From Cuniculiplasma sp052315415 (GTDB taxonomy: Archaea > Thermoplasmatota > Thermoplasmata > Thermoplasmatales > Thermoplasmataceae), in the NCBI GenBank assembly GCA_052315415.1, contig JBLSDH010000002.1, positions 127,595-191,594 of the forward strand: DNA of 64,000 bases, read 5' to 3'. The notes below the pieces were generated by a model. That model was not told the DNA's origin and made no database searches. It saw nothing but the letters and a program-made list of their open reading frames with translations. Below, piece by piece: positions 25,133-34,146 of this stretch (within the stretch, counting starts at the first letter, position 1; each line of letters opens with the position of its first letter). The translations under genes and the position numbers were made by a program.

Positions 25133-26005
25133 CTAGAAGACAAAATCTATTATTTCCTTTACCTTTGATTCAGGTATCTTTTCCATTGTTGTTATAGGTT
25201 CAGGTATTTTCCCTTTTATGTTGTGCTTTTTGTAGAATGAAGCATACGTCAATGCGGGGAATGGATATGAATTTATCATATTATAGAGGCGAATTAGCTT
25301 TTGCTGAAGGTTTATTGCCTCTTCTATCTCTCCAGATATGAATTTTCTGTACACATTTACAGCTAATGGATTCACATTTGTTGTTCCACAAACACCTCCC
25401 TTTGCCCCCATTATTAATGATTGCAATAGCAGGTCATCCTGTCCCTGATATACAGAAATTTTATTTTTGAAACGATCTGTGAGCGAATTAAAATACCTTA
25501 TGTCACCACTACTGTCTTTCAGGCCTCGTATTCTGCATATATCCATAATGTTTTCAATGGTTTCCAATTCAAAACGAGAGCCTGTAAATTGAGGTATGTT
25601 GTATATGTATAGGTCTCCGTTGAATACCTCAGAGATTTTTTCAAAATGTCTTACCATCCACGACTGCTCAGCCTTAATATAATAGGTTGGTTGCAATACT
25701 GCATGTTTTACTCCAAGGTCTTCAGCAAATTTTGCAAATTCCACAGCCTCTTCTGTATTCTGTGAGCCAATTCCTGTTATTACCTCAAAGCCATCGCTAT
25801 TATCAACAATGATTTTAAGGAACTTTTTTCTTTTTTCCATGGAAAGGAGATTAAAAAGGCCGTTGCTACCTAAAGGGAATATCTTGTTTATTCCAAATTC
25901 AGTCATGTCTTCAAGGAGTATTTTCGTATATTGCTCCGATGGTTCTCCATCAGCATCAAGAGGGGTTATCAATGGACATATTATATCAACATCAGCCTTA
26001 TTCAT
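25133..26005 (-). CDS. kdgA: 2-keto-3-deoxygluconate (KDG/KDPG) aldolase, DapA superfamily
   Basis: 290-residue class I aldolase. The Schiff-base lysine is Lys163 in RGLKDSSGD, and the YNIPQFTG segment (135-142) carries the catalytic Tyr; GSNG (47-50) replaces the GTTGE motif of true dihydrodipicolinate synthases. That pattern, and the archaeal context, point to cleavage of 2-keto-3-deoxygluconate to pyruvate and glyceraldehyde in a non-phosphorylative Entner-Doudoroff route. A DapA or N-acetylneuraminate lyase role is less likely. It is divergent from an unknown gene at 26111. Confidence 0.85.
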   Translation of the reverse strand: MNKADVDIICPLITPLDADGEPSEQYTKILLEDMTEFGINKIFPLGSNGLFNLLSMEKRKKFLKIIVDNSDGFEVITGIGSQNTEEAVEFAKFAEDLGVKHAVLQPTYYIKAEQSWMVRHFEKISEVFNGDLYIYNIPQFTGSRFELETIENIMDICRIRGLKDSSGDIRYFNSLTDRFKNKISVYQGQDDLLLQSLIMGAKGGVCGTTNVNPLAVNVYRKFISGEIEEAINLQQKLIRLYNMINSYPFPALTYASFYKKHNIKGKIPEPITTMEKIPESKVKEIIDFVF

Positions 26006-26075
26006 ATATCCTTATTGCCAAATCATATATTTGTTTATTCAAAACAGTTTTAACGTTAAAAAATAATAAACAAAA

Positions 26076-26083
26076 TTTAAATA
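26076..26083 (+). promoter_or_regulatory. TATA box of the 26111 gene
   Basis: TTTAAATA preceded by an A-rich BRE-like stretch ends 27 bp before the ATG at 26111, the spacing expected for a leaderless archaeal transcript. No Shine-Dalgarno is visible before that ATG. Confidence 0.5.
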
Positions 26084-26110
26084 CGCCGATTTGCTTTTTA
26101 TTTTGATAAT

Positions 26111-26713
26111 ATGGAAGAATCAGTATATGATAAGTATCTCAAAAGGATTCTTCATTCAGACCCAAAGGCTCTTCTTATTGTGCTTGATGAGATTGAAAAT
26201 GATCCTTTCTTAACAGATGCAGAAATTAATATCCTTGAGGAGGAAATTCAGAATGTACTTAAATTCAGATCAAACGTAAGCGTAAAGGTGGTTAACAAGT
26301 ACACAGGAAGAGAAGAGATGCCTCCTAAAACATATGTGAATAACTTTGATGGTTCAGTAGTTTATGAAGGTGAAAAAATAATGTACGGGATAATATGGAG
26401 GGTTTATACACCAACCATAAGGTATGCAGACAGTAAATACAAAATATGGTATTACAATGAAAAAATTTCAAAAATACTTTCAGACGTTCTATTAGAGGAG
26501 GTTCCTGGAAGACTTCCTGACTATTTTGATTATCCTCCGTGGCTCTTTGGGAGAGATAATTTTCTAAGGATACAGTATGTTCCTCTTCAAGACATAGTTT
26601 TTAACGCGATAATAAATGGGACAATAAAAGGTTGGGAAACTCTTATAGAGAAGGGGATTCCCAGAGAGATGGTAGATGACCTGAGGTCAAAAAACCTTGG
26701 AAACTATAATTGA
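26111..26713 (+). CDS. Uncharacterised protein (200 aa)
   Basis: I do not recognise this family. The 200-residue soluble protein is acidic at its N-terminus (helical, DPKALLIVLDEIENDPFLTDAEINILEEE), then rich in aromatic residues: YGIIWRVYTPTIRYADSKYKIWYY and PDYFDYPPWLFGRDNFLRIQYVPLQD. No cysteine, membrane segment or nucleotide-binding motif is present. The DYPPWLFGRD segment looks like a conserved signature. It overlaps the DUF309-like gene downstream by 17 bp, so the two are probably translated together. Codon use matches neighbours and there is no sign of transfer. Confidence 0.65.
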   Translation: MEESVYDKYLKRILHSDPKALLIVLDEIENDPFLTDAEINILEEEIQNVLKFRSNVSVKVVNKYTGREEMPPKTYVNNFDGSVVYEGEKIMYGIIWRVYTPTIRYADSKYKIWYYNEKISKILSDVLLEEVPGRLPDYFDYPPWLFGRDNFLRIQYVPLQDIVFNAIINGTIKGWETLIEKGIPREMVDDLRSKNLGNYN

Positions 26714-27254
26714 AAGAGTTATAATTGGATTGAATTTAAAGCAATTTTATCATTATAATTACCTTTTAAGAGATATAAAATTTATTAAGAGAAGAACTAC
26801 CTATGGGTTTGAAATGGATTTTTTCAAAGGTATCCCAATATCTCTTATTGAGGTTATTGAAAAAGATTCATATTTTGTATCATTCCCGGAGAACATAAAC
26901 TTTCATTGTTTGATTAATTTTAATAAAATTAAAATGATGATAGAAAAAGAAAGATTTTGGGAAATCCACAACCTTCTAGAATTTTTTTGGAGAAGGAAAA
27001 AAGATCCAGACAGGCTTTTTCTTAAGGGTGTTATAGATATTTGCGTTTCCCAGGTTAAGGTTCAAATGGGTCAGAATAACCTCTGTAATAGAATAATGAA
27101 AAGAGGTGAACTGGAAATAGAAAACTCAGGTCTTTCTAAACACATAGAGAAAATTATGGATAGAAAAGAATATCCTGTAAAATTTACAAATTTTTTTTTA
27201 CTGTATTTAATAAATCGTCTAAATGAAGATAATGGAATTGTAGAAAATAAATAA
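26697..27254 (+). CDS. DUF309-like helical protein
   Basis: 185 residues starting at TTG inside the end of the preceding gene. The central part RFWEIHNLLEFFWRRKKDPDRLFLKGVIDICVSQVKVQMGQ resembles the DUF309 pattern (a helical HExLE-xxW motif, then xFLQGLIQLA-x-YHxxxGN), although Glu is replaced by Asn after the His. The N-terminal 90 residues are an extra beta-rich region (FEMDFFKGIPISLIEVIEKDSYFVSFPEN). Function unknown. The C-terminus is followed after 21 bp by asnS. Confidence 0.55.
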   Translation: METIIERVIIGLNLKQFYHYNYLLRDIKFIKRRTTYGFEMDFFKGIPISLIEVIEKDSYFVSFPENINFHCLINFNKIKMMIEKERFWEIHNLLEFFWRRKKDPDRLFLKGVIDICVSQVKVQMGQNNLCNRIMKRGELEIENSGLSKHIEKIMDRKEYPVKFTNFFLLYLINRLNEDNGIVENK

Positions 27255-27275
27255 TTATAAAGCATTAACCTTAGT

Positions 27276-28565
27276 ATGCAATCTATATCTGAGGTTTTGC
27301 ATCCTGAAATGGAAGGTAAGCAATGCCATATAAGGGGCTGGGTTTACAGAATAAGATCTTCAGGAAAAATCGTTTTTCTTATTCTTAGGGATTCATCAAA
27401 TATAATTCAGACCGTCGGGAAGGTTGAATTTCTTGGAGAAGAAAAATTTTCCAAACTTGAATCTTTGACCATAGAGAGTAGCCTTGAAATTGTTGGGATT
27501 GTAAAGAAAGATGAAAGAGCAATAACCGGTTATGAACTAACGATCACAGATTTTAAGATTTATCAGAGAAATGAAAATTTTCCAGTATCAAAGGACATAT
27601 CAGAAGAATTTGAACTTGATAACAGACATCTGTGGATAAGGAGCCGAGAATTCAATGCCATATTAAAAATAAGATCAACAATTTTCAAGGCATTCAGAAA
27701 CTTTTATTATGAAAATGGTTTTTATGAGGTCCAGCCTCCTTTAATGGTTTCAACAGCAACGGAGGGAGGGTCTACTCTCTTTGAAGTGCCCTTTTTTGGT
27801 GAGAAGGCATATTTGACCCAGAGTTCGCAGTTTTATCTTGAAACGTTCATATTTTCATTGGAAAAGGTTTTCACAATTTCACCAAGTTTCAGAGCCGAGA
27901 AGAGCAGAACCTGGAGACACCTTACAGAATACTGGCACGCTGAAATGGAAGAGGCTTGGGTAGGTAACGAAGAAATGATGAAAAGAGAAGAAGACATGCT
28001 TCATTATATAATAAAAAATGTACTTGAGGACAACGAAGATGAATTAAAAATTCTTAACAGAGATGAAAAACCTTTAAGGGATTCATTAAACAGCTTTAAC
28101 AGAATGACCTACAGAGAACTAATTGAAAAATCCAAGGATCTTGGTATGCCATTAAAGTATGGTGATGATCTTGGTGCGGACGAAGAGAGAAGAATAATGC
28201 AAAATTTCACTAAGCCGTTGTTTATTACACATTTCCCTGCAGAACTAAAGACATTTTATCACAGGCCAGATCCGAAAAATCCTGATGTTATACTCTGCCA
28301 TGATTTGCTGGCACCCGAGGGATACGGGGAGATAATAGGTGGAGGGGAAAGAATCTGGGAGTATGAGGTTCTAAAGAAAAGGATTGAAGATGCTGGTTTA
28401 AAAGAGGAGGACTACTATTGGTACCTGGATCTGAGAAAGTATGGAAGTGTTCCTCATTCGGGATTTGGTTTGGGAATGGATAGACTGGCAATGTGGATTA
28501 TGCATCTACCCGCCATAAAAAATGCGATTCCATATCCAAGAACAATAAGAAGGTTAAAACCTTGA
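27276..28565 (+). CDS. asnS: Asparaginyl-tRNA synthetase
   Basis: Class IIb synthetase of 429 residues: N-terminal OB-fold anticodon-binding domain (HIRGWVYRIRSSGKIVFLILRD), motif 2 SFRAEKSRTWRHLTEYWHAEME, and motif 3 GSVPHSGFGLGMDRLAMWI. The DLGADEER and LAPEGYGEIIGGGER segments are of the AsnRS rather than the archaeal AspRS type, so Asn-tRNA can be charged directly. A TATA-like AATTATAAAG lies within about 25 bp of the ATG. The stop overlaps the TTG start of hemE. Confidence 0.94.
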   Translation: MQSISEVLHPEMEGKQCHIRGWVYRIRSSGKIVFLILRDSSNIIQTVGKVEFLGEEKFSKLESLTIESSLEIVGIVKKDERAITGYELTITDFKIYQRNENFPVSKDISEEFELDNRHLWIRSREFNAILKIRSTIFKAFRNFYYENGFYEVQPPLMVSTATEGGSTLFEVPFFGEKAYLTQSSQFYLETFIFSLEKVFTISPSFRAEKSRTWRHLTEYWHAEMEEAWVGNEEMMKREEDMLHYIIKNVLEDNEDELKILNRDEKPLRDSLNSFNRMTYRELIEKSKDLGMPLKYGDDLGADEERRIMQNFTKPLFITHFPAELKTFYHRPDPKNPDVILCHDLLAPEGYGEIIGGGERIWEYEVLKKRIEDAGLKEEDYYWYLDLRKYGSVPHSGFGLGMDRLAMWIMHLPAIKNAIPYPRTIRRLKP

Positions 28566-29545
28566 TTAAAGAAAATCCATTCATTCAGGCGCTTAATAAA
28601 AAGCACCATGACTCTGTTCCCGTATGGTTTATGAGGCAGGCTGGACGTTATATGAGTGAATACAGGGAGGTTAGAAAGAAACATTCAATAATTGAAATCT
28701 GTCATGATCCAGAATTGTCCAGCTATATAAGTTACAGAGCAAAGGAAATTCTGGGAGTGGATGCGTCTATAATTTTTTCTGATATAATGATACCTGTTGA
28801 AAATTTAGGGTATTCAATAAGCTATGTTGAAAATATTGGACCGGTACCAAAAAAGGAAAGAGAAAGAAAAGAGATGTATTTTTCACATGCCGCTGAGGCA
28901 TGCTTTCAATTCAAAACAAAACATCCAGAGGAGCCACTAATAGGTTTTTCGGGTGGTCCCCTAACTATTGCTTCCTACATAATTGCAGAGGGACCAGATA
29001 AAAATTTGGAAAAAACAAAGATGAAATTTTTTGAGGATGAAGAGTATTTTGATAACCTTATGGATGATATAACTTCAGTGCTAATTCATGATGTTAAAAA
29101 ACAGTGCGATGCGGGATGTGATGCCATACAAATATTTGACAGCTGGGCAGGTTATCTTGATCCGTATTCATTTGAATATATCAATAAATGGAATAAGAAA
29201 ATTGTGAACGCAATAAGGGAAAAAAATAAGAAATCTATATATTTCTCTACACAGACTGCTGGTATGATAGATCAGTTAAAAAAAATAGGTGCAGACTTTT
29301 TAAGCATTGATTGGAGATGTGATATCTCATATGTTGCAGAACAGACCGATTCTGGCATACAGGGAAATTTAGACCCTACGATTCTCCTAAGTGATGGAAA
29401 CAAATATTATGAAAGAACAAAAAATATTATTAAAAGTATGAGAGAAAAAGATGATTTCATTTTTAATCTTGGACATGGAGTATTACCTGGTACGAAAGAA
29501 CATAAACTGAAAGATATAGTATCTATTTGCAGGGGATATATATGA
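28562..29545 (+). CDS. hemE: Uroporphyrinogen decarboxylase
   Basis: Decarboxylates uroporphyrinogen III to coproporphyrinogen III. The first conserved motif PVWFMRQAGRYM (the R-Q-A-G-R signature with catalytic arginines) and the downstream GPLTIASYIIAEG and FDSWAGYL are present. The protein should start ENPFIQAL..., so I place the start at the TTG at 28562, which overlaps the asnS stop as TTGA. An in-frame ATG at 28493 would add 23 non-homologous residues encoded inside asnS. The resulting 327 residues is a typical HemE length. Confidence 0.92.
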   Translation: MIKENPFIQALNKKHHDSVPVWFMRQAGRYMSEYREVRKKHSIIEICHDPELSSYISYRAKEILGVDASIIFSDIMIPVENLGYSISYVENIGPVPKKERERKEMYFSHAAEACFQFKTKHPEEPLIGFSGGPLTIASYIIAEGPDKNLEKTKMKFFEDEEYFDNLMDDITSVLIHDVKKQCDAGCDAIQIFDSWAGYLDPYSFEYINKWNKKIVNAIREKNKKSIYFSTQTAGMIDQLKKIGADFLSIDWRCDISYVAEQTDSGIQGNLDPTILLSDGNKYYERTKNIIKSMREKDDFIFNLGHGVLPGTKEHKLKDIVSICRGYI

Positions 29546-30417
29546 GTAGAGAGATTGTATTGATGGCATACGGAAGCCCTTCTTCAAAGGAAGAAATAAT
29601 GGATTATCTAAGAGACATTTACCATGGAAAAGAACCACCAGAATACGCTATTAAGGAAACTTTTGCAAAATATGAAGCTTTTGGATACAAATCACCATCC
29701 AACGAAATTTTGGAAAGTCTTGTTTCAAAACTGAATAAAAATTCAGGGGATCACTACGTTTTGTGTTTCAAACACTGGAAACCTTCAATCGAAGAAACTT
29801 TGAAGAACATTATAGAGAGAGGGCCTGAGCAAATTGTGCTTCTACCACTTTTCCCTTTTAAAAATAAAAGTGTTGAAAGATCTTATATTGATGTTTCAAA
29901 AAAGGTCGTTGAGGAGAAAAATTTTACGGGAAAAGTAAAAATAGTGGATAGATTGAATAATAATTTATGGAGAAATTTTTGGGCCGATCAACTAAAAAAT
30001 AAGAATGACGATGGTATTTTTTTTCTTTTCAGTGCTCACAGTCTTCCTTACAATATTAGTGAAGAAGAAGATTATTACAACACAGTAAGAGGTGAAGCAA
30101 CTGTTTTGTCTCAAATGGCCAGATTGAAAAATTACTCGTTTGGTTTTCAGAGCCGAGGATCATACGGTAAAGTATGGCTTGAACCAAGTGTTTATGACAG
30201 ACTTAAGGAAATAGGAAAAGAAATTGATGAGATTACAACAGTTCCTTTTGGATTTTATTATGATCATCTGGAAGTTCTTTTTGATCTCGATAGACTATTT
30301 GGAGAGAAAGTTAGAGAAAACGGTTTTAAATACAGTAGATTATCCCTCCCAAACAACAGTGAGAAATCAATAAATATAATTAAAGCAGCAGTAGGTGATC
30401 AAAGTGAGGAACATTAA
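29542..30417 (+). CDS. hemH: Ferrochelatase
   Basis: 291 residues. Inserts ferrous iron into porphyrin (protoporphyrin or coproporphyrin). The active-site FSAHSLP and the C-terminal YDHLEVLFDLD with conserved Glu are visible, and the N-terminal LMAYGSPSSKEEI is family-typical. The start ATG 29542 overlaps the hemE stop as ATGA; an ATG at 29527 lies upstream in frame. Which porphyrin is used depends on genes outside the window. Confidence 0.92.
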   Translation: MSREIVLMAYGSPSSKEEIMDYLRDIYHGKEPPEYAIKETFAKYEAFGYKSPSNEILESLVSKLNKNSGDHYVLCFKHWKPSIEETLKNIIERGPEQIVLLPLFPFKNKSVERSYIDVSKKVVEEKNFTGKVKIVDRLNNNLWRNFWADQLKNKNDDGIFFLFSAHSLPYNISEEEDYYNTVRGEATVLSQMARLKNYSFGFQSRGSYGKVWLEPSVYDRLKEIGKEIDEITTVPFGFYYDHLEVLFDLDRLFGEKVRENGFKYSRLSLPNNSEKSINIIKAAVGDQSEEH

Positions 30418-31303
30418 TGCATTTTATTATGGGGATGAAGAGTGGATTAAAAAAATTGTTAAGAAGCATACAGAGAGTGACATAACCATTTATGGAAAGA
30501 AAACAGAAAACATAAACATTACTGTAATAAGACCTTCAAGATTTCCAGATAAAATTTCTTCATTAACGGATTCCATACCACCCTGCAACATTTTCATTGT
30601 TGACTTTTCCAAAAGGGATTCAAACCTGGGTGAAGTTATTCTGGCCTGTTCACTTTACAATGACAGGGAGTTCGTGGTAATAAATTCTTCAGATAAAGAA
30701 AAGGACGCAAGGATTTTAAAATCTATGAACATAAATAAAATAACATTCTTTGAAGGTGACCATGTGGAAATGGAGCAACTTCTTGAATCAAGATCAATGG
30801 ATGAGGAGTTTTCTTCTGAAACAAGGATACTCATAGATCACTTCTTTAAAGTTAAAAGCGTGGGAACAGTGGTTCTTGGTTTTGTTATATCAGGCTCAGT
30901 TGAAAAGCACCAAACACTGAATCTCAACAACGGTAAAATAAAGTGCATGGTGAGATCAATACAGATGAACGATGTGGACTTTGAGAGGGCGGGGAAAGGA
31001 TCAAGAGTAGGCCTCGCTTTAAAAAATATTGAAATAGATGACCTGGAACGTGGAGATATACTTTCAAATGAACCTTTGGATATCACTAACAGCATATCAG
31101 GAAAGATCAAAAGCTCCTTACCTGGAAAAACGGTTGATGACGGGGAAATATTTATATCTGGATCAATGAAGTTTATAAGAGGAAGAAAAAATTCTGATGC
31201 CATAATTATGGATAGGCCAATTGTCAAATTAGAAAAATACTGGGTTATAAAACAAAACGCAAATCCAAGAATACAGGGATTCATAAACAATGATGATTTA
31301 TAA
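30404..31303 (+). CDS. EF-Tu/SelB-like protein with degenerate GTPase domain
   Basis: 299 residues. The second half (about 140-295) reads as domains II and III of EF-Tu/SelB: DHFFKVKSVGTVVLGFVISGSVEKHQTL, then SIQMNDVDFERAGKGSRVGLALKNIEIDDLERGDIL. The N-terminal half lacks the P-loop GxxxxGKS and the NKxD motif; only IFIVDFSKRD recalls the core strand of a G domain. It is thus not a working SelB-type GTPase in its own right. The GTG at 30404 is preferred because GGTGA precedes it by 5 nt. It overlaps hemH by 14 bp. Binding partner unknown. Confidence 0.7.
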   Translation: MRNINAFYYGDEEWIKKIVKKHTESDITIYGKKTENINITVIRPSRFPDKISSLTDSIPPCNIFIVDFSKRDSNLGEVILACSLYNDREFVVINSSDKEKDARILKSMNINKITFFEGDHVEMEQLLESRSMDEEFSSETRILIDHFFKVKSVGTVVLGFVISGSVEKHQTLNLNNGKIKCMVRSIQMNDVDFERAGKGSRVGLALKNIEIDDLERGDILSNEPLDITNSISGKIKSSLPGKTVDDGEIFISGSMKFIRGRKNSDAIIMDRPIVKLEKYWVIKQNANPRIQGFINNDDL

Positions 31304-31348
31304 TGTACTCATGAAAAGTATAATAAGGAAGTTTAAATTCTATCATCA

Positions 31349-31570
31349 ATGACCGACGGTTTGATAACCCGTATAATTGGAAAAATTAACTATAGAAACA
31401 CCATAAAAGCATTAGGTATTATACTATTCCTCATTGGATTACTGTTTTATGTGGCGTGGTCAATCCTTTACAATACGTGGTCAGATCCGGGCTTGTATTC
31501 ATTCTGTATAGTTCTTATAGTTTTTGGCCTTATAGTGATTTTTGGTTCTGATCTTAAGGATGAGAACTGA
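31349..31570 (+). CDS. Small two-TM membrane protein
   Basis: 73 residues, two transmembrane helices (about 23-42 and 50-66: ALGIILFLIGLLFYVAWSI and LYSFCIVLIVFGLIVIFG), with both ends probably on the same side and a charged tail LKDEN. No known motif. It is convergent with the ATPase of the VirB4-like operon, with 17 bp of 3' overlap. Function unknown. Confidence 0.6.
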   Translation: MTDGLITRIIGKINYRNTIKALGIILFLIGLLFYVAWSILYNTWSDPGLYSFCIVLIVFGLIVIFGSDLKDEN

Positions 31571-33209
31571 ATCTTAGCTTTTTCATTTCGTCGTTTGCTA
31601 AATAAAAAAAATCTGAATAAGAGCTTCCTCTTCCTCCAGCTGTGTTTAGATCATTATAACCGTATTCAAGAGGATTTATTCCAAATTCAATGAGACTCCC
31701 CCAAACCTTATTTCTAAAGATTATTTTGTTGTAACAGTTGTTAATAATTGCTCCTTTCTGATCTAATGTGAGACTGCCAAAATCCTGACATATCAGATAT
31801 ATTGAACAATTAAAGTGTCTTGATGTTCTTAGCATTGAAAGTACTGAATCCAAAACTATTAAGTCCTTTGTAAAAAGGTGGAATTCATCTATTATAATCA
31901 GCTTTGGCTCTTCGTTTTTATTCATGAAGCTTTGAAGTTCGGTAAGAATATTTTGATTAAAATGTTCCTTTACTTCAAATGTGTCTCTGTAAGTCTCATA
32001 ATCTCCGAGAGGATCTATTATAAATATATTTTTGCTGTAAATTTTTGAGAATTCCTTGATGAAGTGTTTAGAGAAATATGTTTTTCCAGAACCAGTTTCC
32101 CCCAATATTAAAAAATTGTAGGAAGGATAATTGAAAATGTTAACCCTTATTGGATGCCCCAAGGAATCCCTGCCAAGTATAATGCCTTCCTTTTCAAACT
32201 TTTTCCACAATAGGGGGTTAAATGGAAATAAATTTCTTGAAGTTAACAGGTAATTTCCAGGTATTTTTAGATCAAGAAATTGTTTTAAAGATATTAAGGG
32301 GTAAGATTTTACATCACATTTGAATCCAATTGATCTCAATTTTTTAAGTGTTCCCTCTACATTTATATTTAATTCGTAGGATTTATTTGAAGATAAAATT
32401 ACAAATACTGAGCATCTTAAAAAGTCTTCAATGGGAATTTTACTAAGATATTTTGCATCCTCTATTTTGATGTATTCTTGATTTTTAAAAAGTGATTTTT
32501 TACCTTGCAATATTTTTTCCTTAAATTTAAGATATGATATTTTACGCAGAATATATTTAGGTTGCGCTCCAACAGTCTTTTTGAGCATTACACATACCAC
32601 TGAATTGTTATCATCAATCAGAGTGCTCACATTGAATGGAGTTTTAAATGCAACATCATAGATCTCAAGAATAGAGAAGTATCGATTTTGATATTCAAAA
32701 AAATATTTAAACGAGTTACCTTGTAAAAGCCAATCCAACAATTCTATTTCATTAGGCTCAACTTTTAAAATTTTTTTGAACGGAAAATAAGTTTCAAAAT
32801 CTTTTTTATCACTCAAAATGTATGATGAGATGTTATGATTATCTTGCAGATTTTTTATCGAGAGAATAATAAAATTTTTATTAATACTGCTTATATGTCT
32901 GAAATTCTTTACATACTGAATGATTTTTTCTTCCTTTAAATTCCATGAAAAGTCAATTTCCACCTTAAAATATTTTAATTTCTCTTTTAACTTTTCAAGT
33001 TTACGGATCGTTTTCACATATTTATTTAAAAAAATTACTAAAATTAAAATTAAAAACGATATTATTATTTTAATCAAAACATTAAGTTGATAATATATTA
33101 TAAAAAATATTAAGTACAAAAATAAAAGTAAAAAAAGTGGAAATCTCTCATATTTTCCTGATATTATGTTTGATAAAGGAATTAGATCATTATTATTTTC
33201 TCTGTTCAT
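31554..33209 (-). CDS. VirB4/HerA-type (CedB-like) ATPase
   Basis: 551 residues from the ATG at 33209, which has GGAAGG just upstream. Residues about 15-65 contain two hydrophobic segments separated by few residues, a membrane hairpin. The C-terminal half is a HerA/VirB4 P-loop ATPase: Walker A GETGSGKT (370-377), a following DPLGDYE, Walker B LIIIDEF (Asp441, Glu442), and sensor-like SIYLICQDFGSL. These are the features of CedB and VirB4/TraC that power DNA or pilin movement. It is the last gene of an operon with a polytopic membrane protein and a pilin-like peptide. A start at 33254 is possible but less likely. Confidence 0.82.
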   Translation of the reverse strand: MNRENNNDLIPLSNIISGKYERFPLFLLLFLYLIFFIIYYQLNVLIKIIISFLILILVIFLNKYVKTIRKLEKLKEKLKYFKVEIDFSWNLKEEKIIQYVKNFRHISSINKNFIILSIKNLQDNHNISSYILSDKKDFETYFPFKKILKVEPNEIELLDWLLQGNSFKYFFEYQNRYFSILEIYDVAFKTPFNVSTLIDDNNSVVCVMLKKTVGAQPKYILRKISYLKFKEKILQGKKSLFKNQEYIKIEDAKYLSKIPIEDFLRCSVFVILSSNKSYELNINVEGTLKKLRSIGFKCDVKSYPLISLKQFLDLKIPGNYLLTSRNLFPFNPLLWKKFEKEGIILGRDSLGHPIRVNIFNYPSYNFLILGETGSGKTYFSKHFIKEFSKIYSKNIFIIDPLGDYETYRDTFEVKEHFNQNILTELQSFMNKNEEPKLIIIDEFHLFTKDLIVLDSVLSMLRTSRHFNCSIYLICQDFGSLTLDQKGAIINNCYNKIIFRNKVWGSLIEFGINPLEYGYNDLNTAGGRGSSYSDFFYLANDEMKKLRFSSHP

Positions 33210-34146
33210 TTTCAACCTTCCAGTATATTGAATTTGAGATCCTTGAAATATCATTATCCAACATATTTGATGAACTTAATTCAAATATTGATTTCTCAAT
33301 ATGTTTATCCTTCATTATAGAATCCTTAAAATTGTTGTAATTCCCAAAATTTCCAAATAAAAAAGGATTTAATGATATTGCAAGAAATCTGTTAAATATA
33401 TTGAAACCATAGAGAAAAATTGTTGGTAGAACTGAAATTAGAATCAAGAATCCAAACTGTGAGAATGGGGAATTTCCATAATTTTGGGAAATAAAGAGCA
33501 AATATAATATTAAAGATGGGAAAAGCAAAATTTCAATATAGATTTGAACAAGTTTTACGAATATCCGTCTTGATTTTTGGAATGGAATTAAAATTATAAA
33601 GAGAGGAAAAGACAAGTAAATACTTATCAAAATTGCCTGCCTGAGCATAAGAAATATCAGTGTGGAAAGGCCTGAGCTCATGAGTATTCCGTTGAGTATT
33701 ATTGTAAATAATATTGAATTGGGAGTGTATGAATTTTCCAGAAGCCTAATTATTATATCTATAGATGGAACTTTTACATTCAGGTTATAATACATATAAA
33801 GGGAAAGATCATATGAAAACATATTTAGCTTATTCAACAATGCAAATATTGTAAAGTAAACAATCAAGTAAAATAAATAATTAAATATGATGCTATCTAT
33901 ATTCCTGAAAATCATTATGTAAATGGCCAAGAAAATTCCTAATATTGGAAATATATATGGAAAAATAGACATAATATTATTGTAGAAAAAAATTAAATTT
34001 GGATCAAAATAATTTGAGAACAGATATGAGGAAGGATCAAGTATTCCATATTTGAAAGCCATCTCCCAACACAAAGTGGATGTGGCAACTTCAAGGCCAG
34101 TAAATGAAGTAAGAAGGGATAACAACGAAAAACCAAAAAAGGTCAT
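33193..34146 (-). CDS. VirB6/TrbL-like (CedA-like) polytopic membrane protein
   Basis: 317 residues with about seven hydrophobic segments, starting at residue 1, then around 65-85, 88-108, 160-180, 185-210, 215-235 and 245-265, and a hydrophilic C-terminal tail (about 275-317). No enzymatic motif is present. Size, topology and position between a two-TM pilin-like gene and a VirB4-type ATPase match VirB6/CedA, the membrane channel component of conjugation and DNA-import systems. The start ATG overlaps the pilin-like stop by 1 bp; the end overlaps the ATPase start by 17 bp. Direct sequence similarity could not be checked. Confidence 0.6.
   Translation of the reverse strand: MTFFGFSLLSLLTSFTGLEVATSTLCWEMAFKYGILDPSSYLFSNYFDPNLIFFYNNIMSIFPYIFPILGIFLAIYIMIFRNIDSIIFNYLFYLIVYFTIFALLNKLNMFSYDLSLYMYYNLNVKVPSIDIIIRLLENSYTPNSILFTIILNGILMSSGLSTLIFLMLRQAILISIYLSFPLFIILIPFQKSRRIFVKLVQIYIEILLFPSLILYLLFISQNYGNSPFSQFGFLILISVLPTIFLYGFNIFNRFLAISLNPFLFGNFGNYNNFKDSIMKDKHIEKSIFELSSSNMLDNDISRISNSIYWKVENEQRK

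Noticed and set aside
28493..28561. Extended start for HemE inside asnS
   Set aside because: Adds 23 residues without family support; conserved HemE sequence begins at the TTG overlapping the asnS stop.
30838..31290. Long antisense open frame (150 residues) opposite the EF-Tu-like gene
   Set aside because: Composition is typical of the reverse of a coding frame, with no start signals or family match; the plus-strand frame has clear translation-factor barrels.
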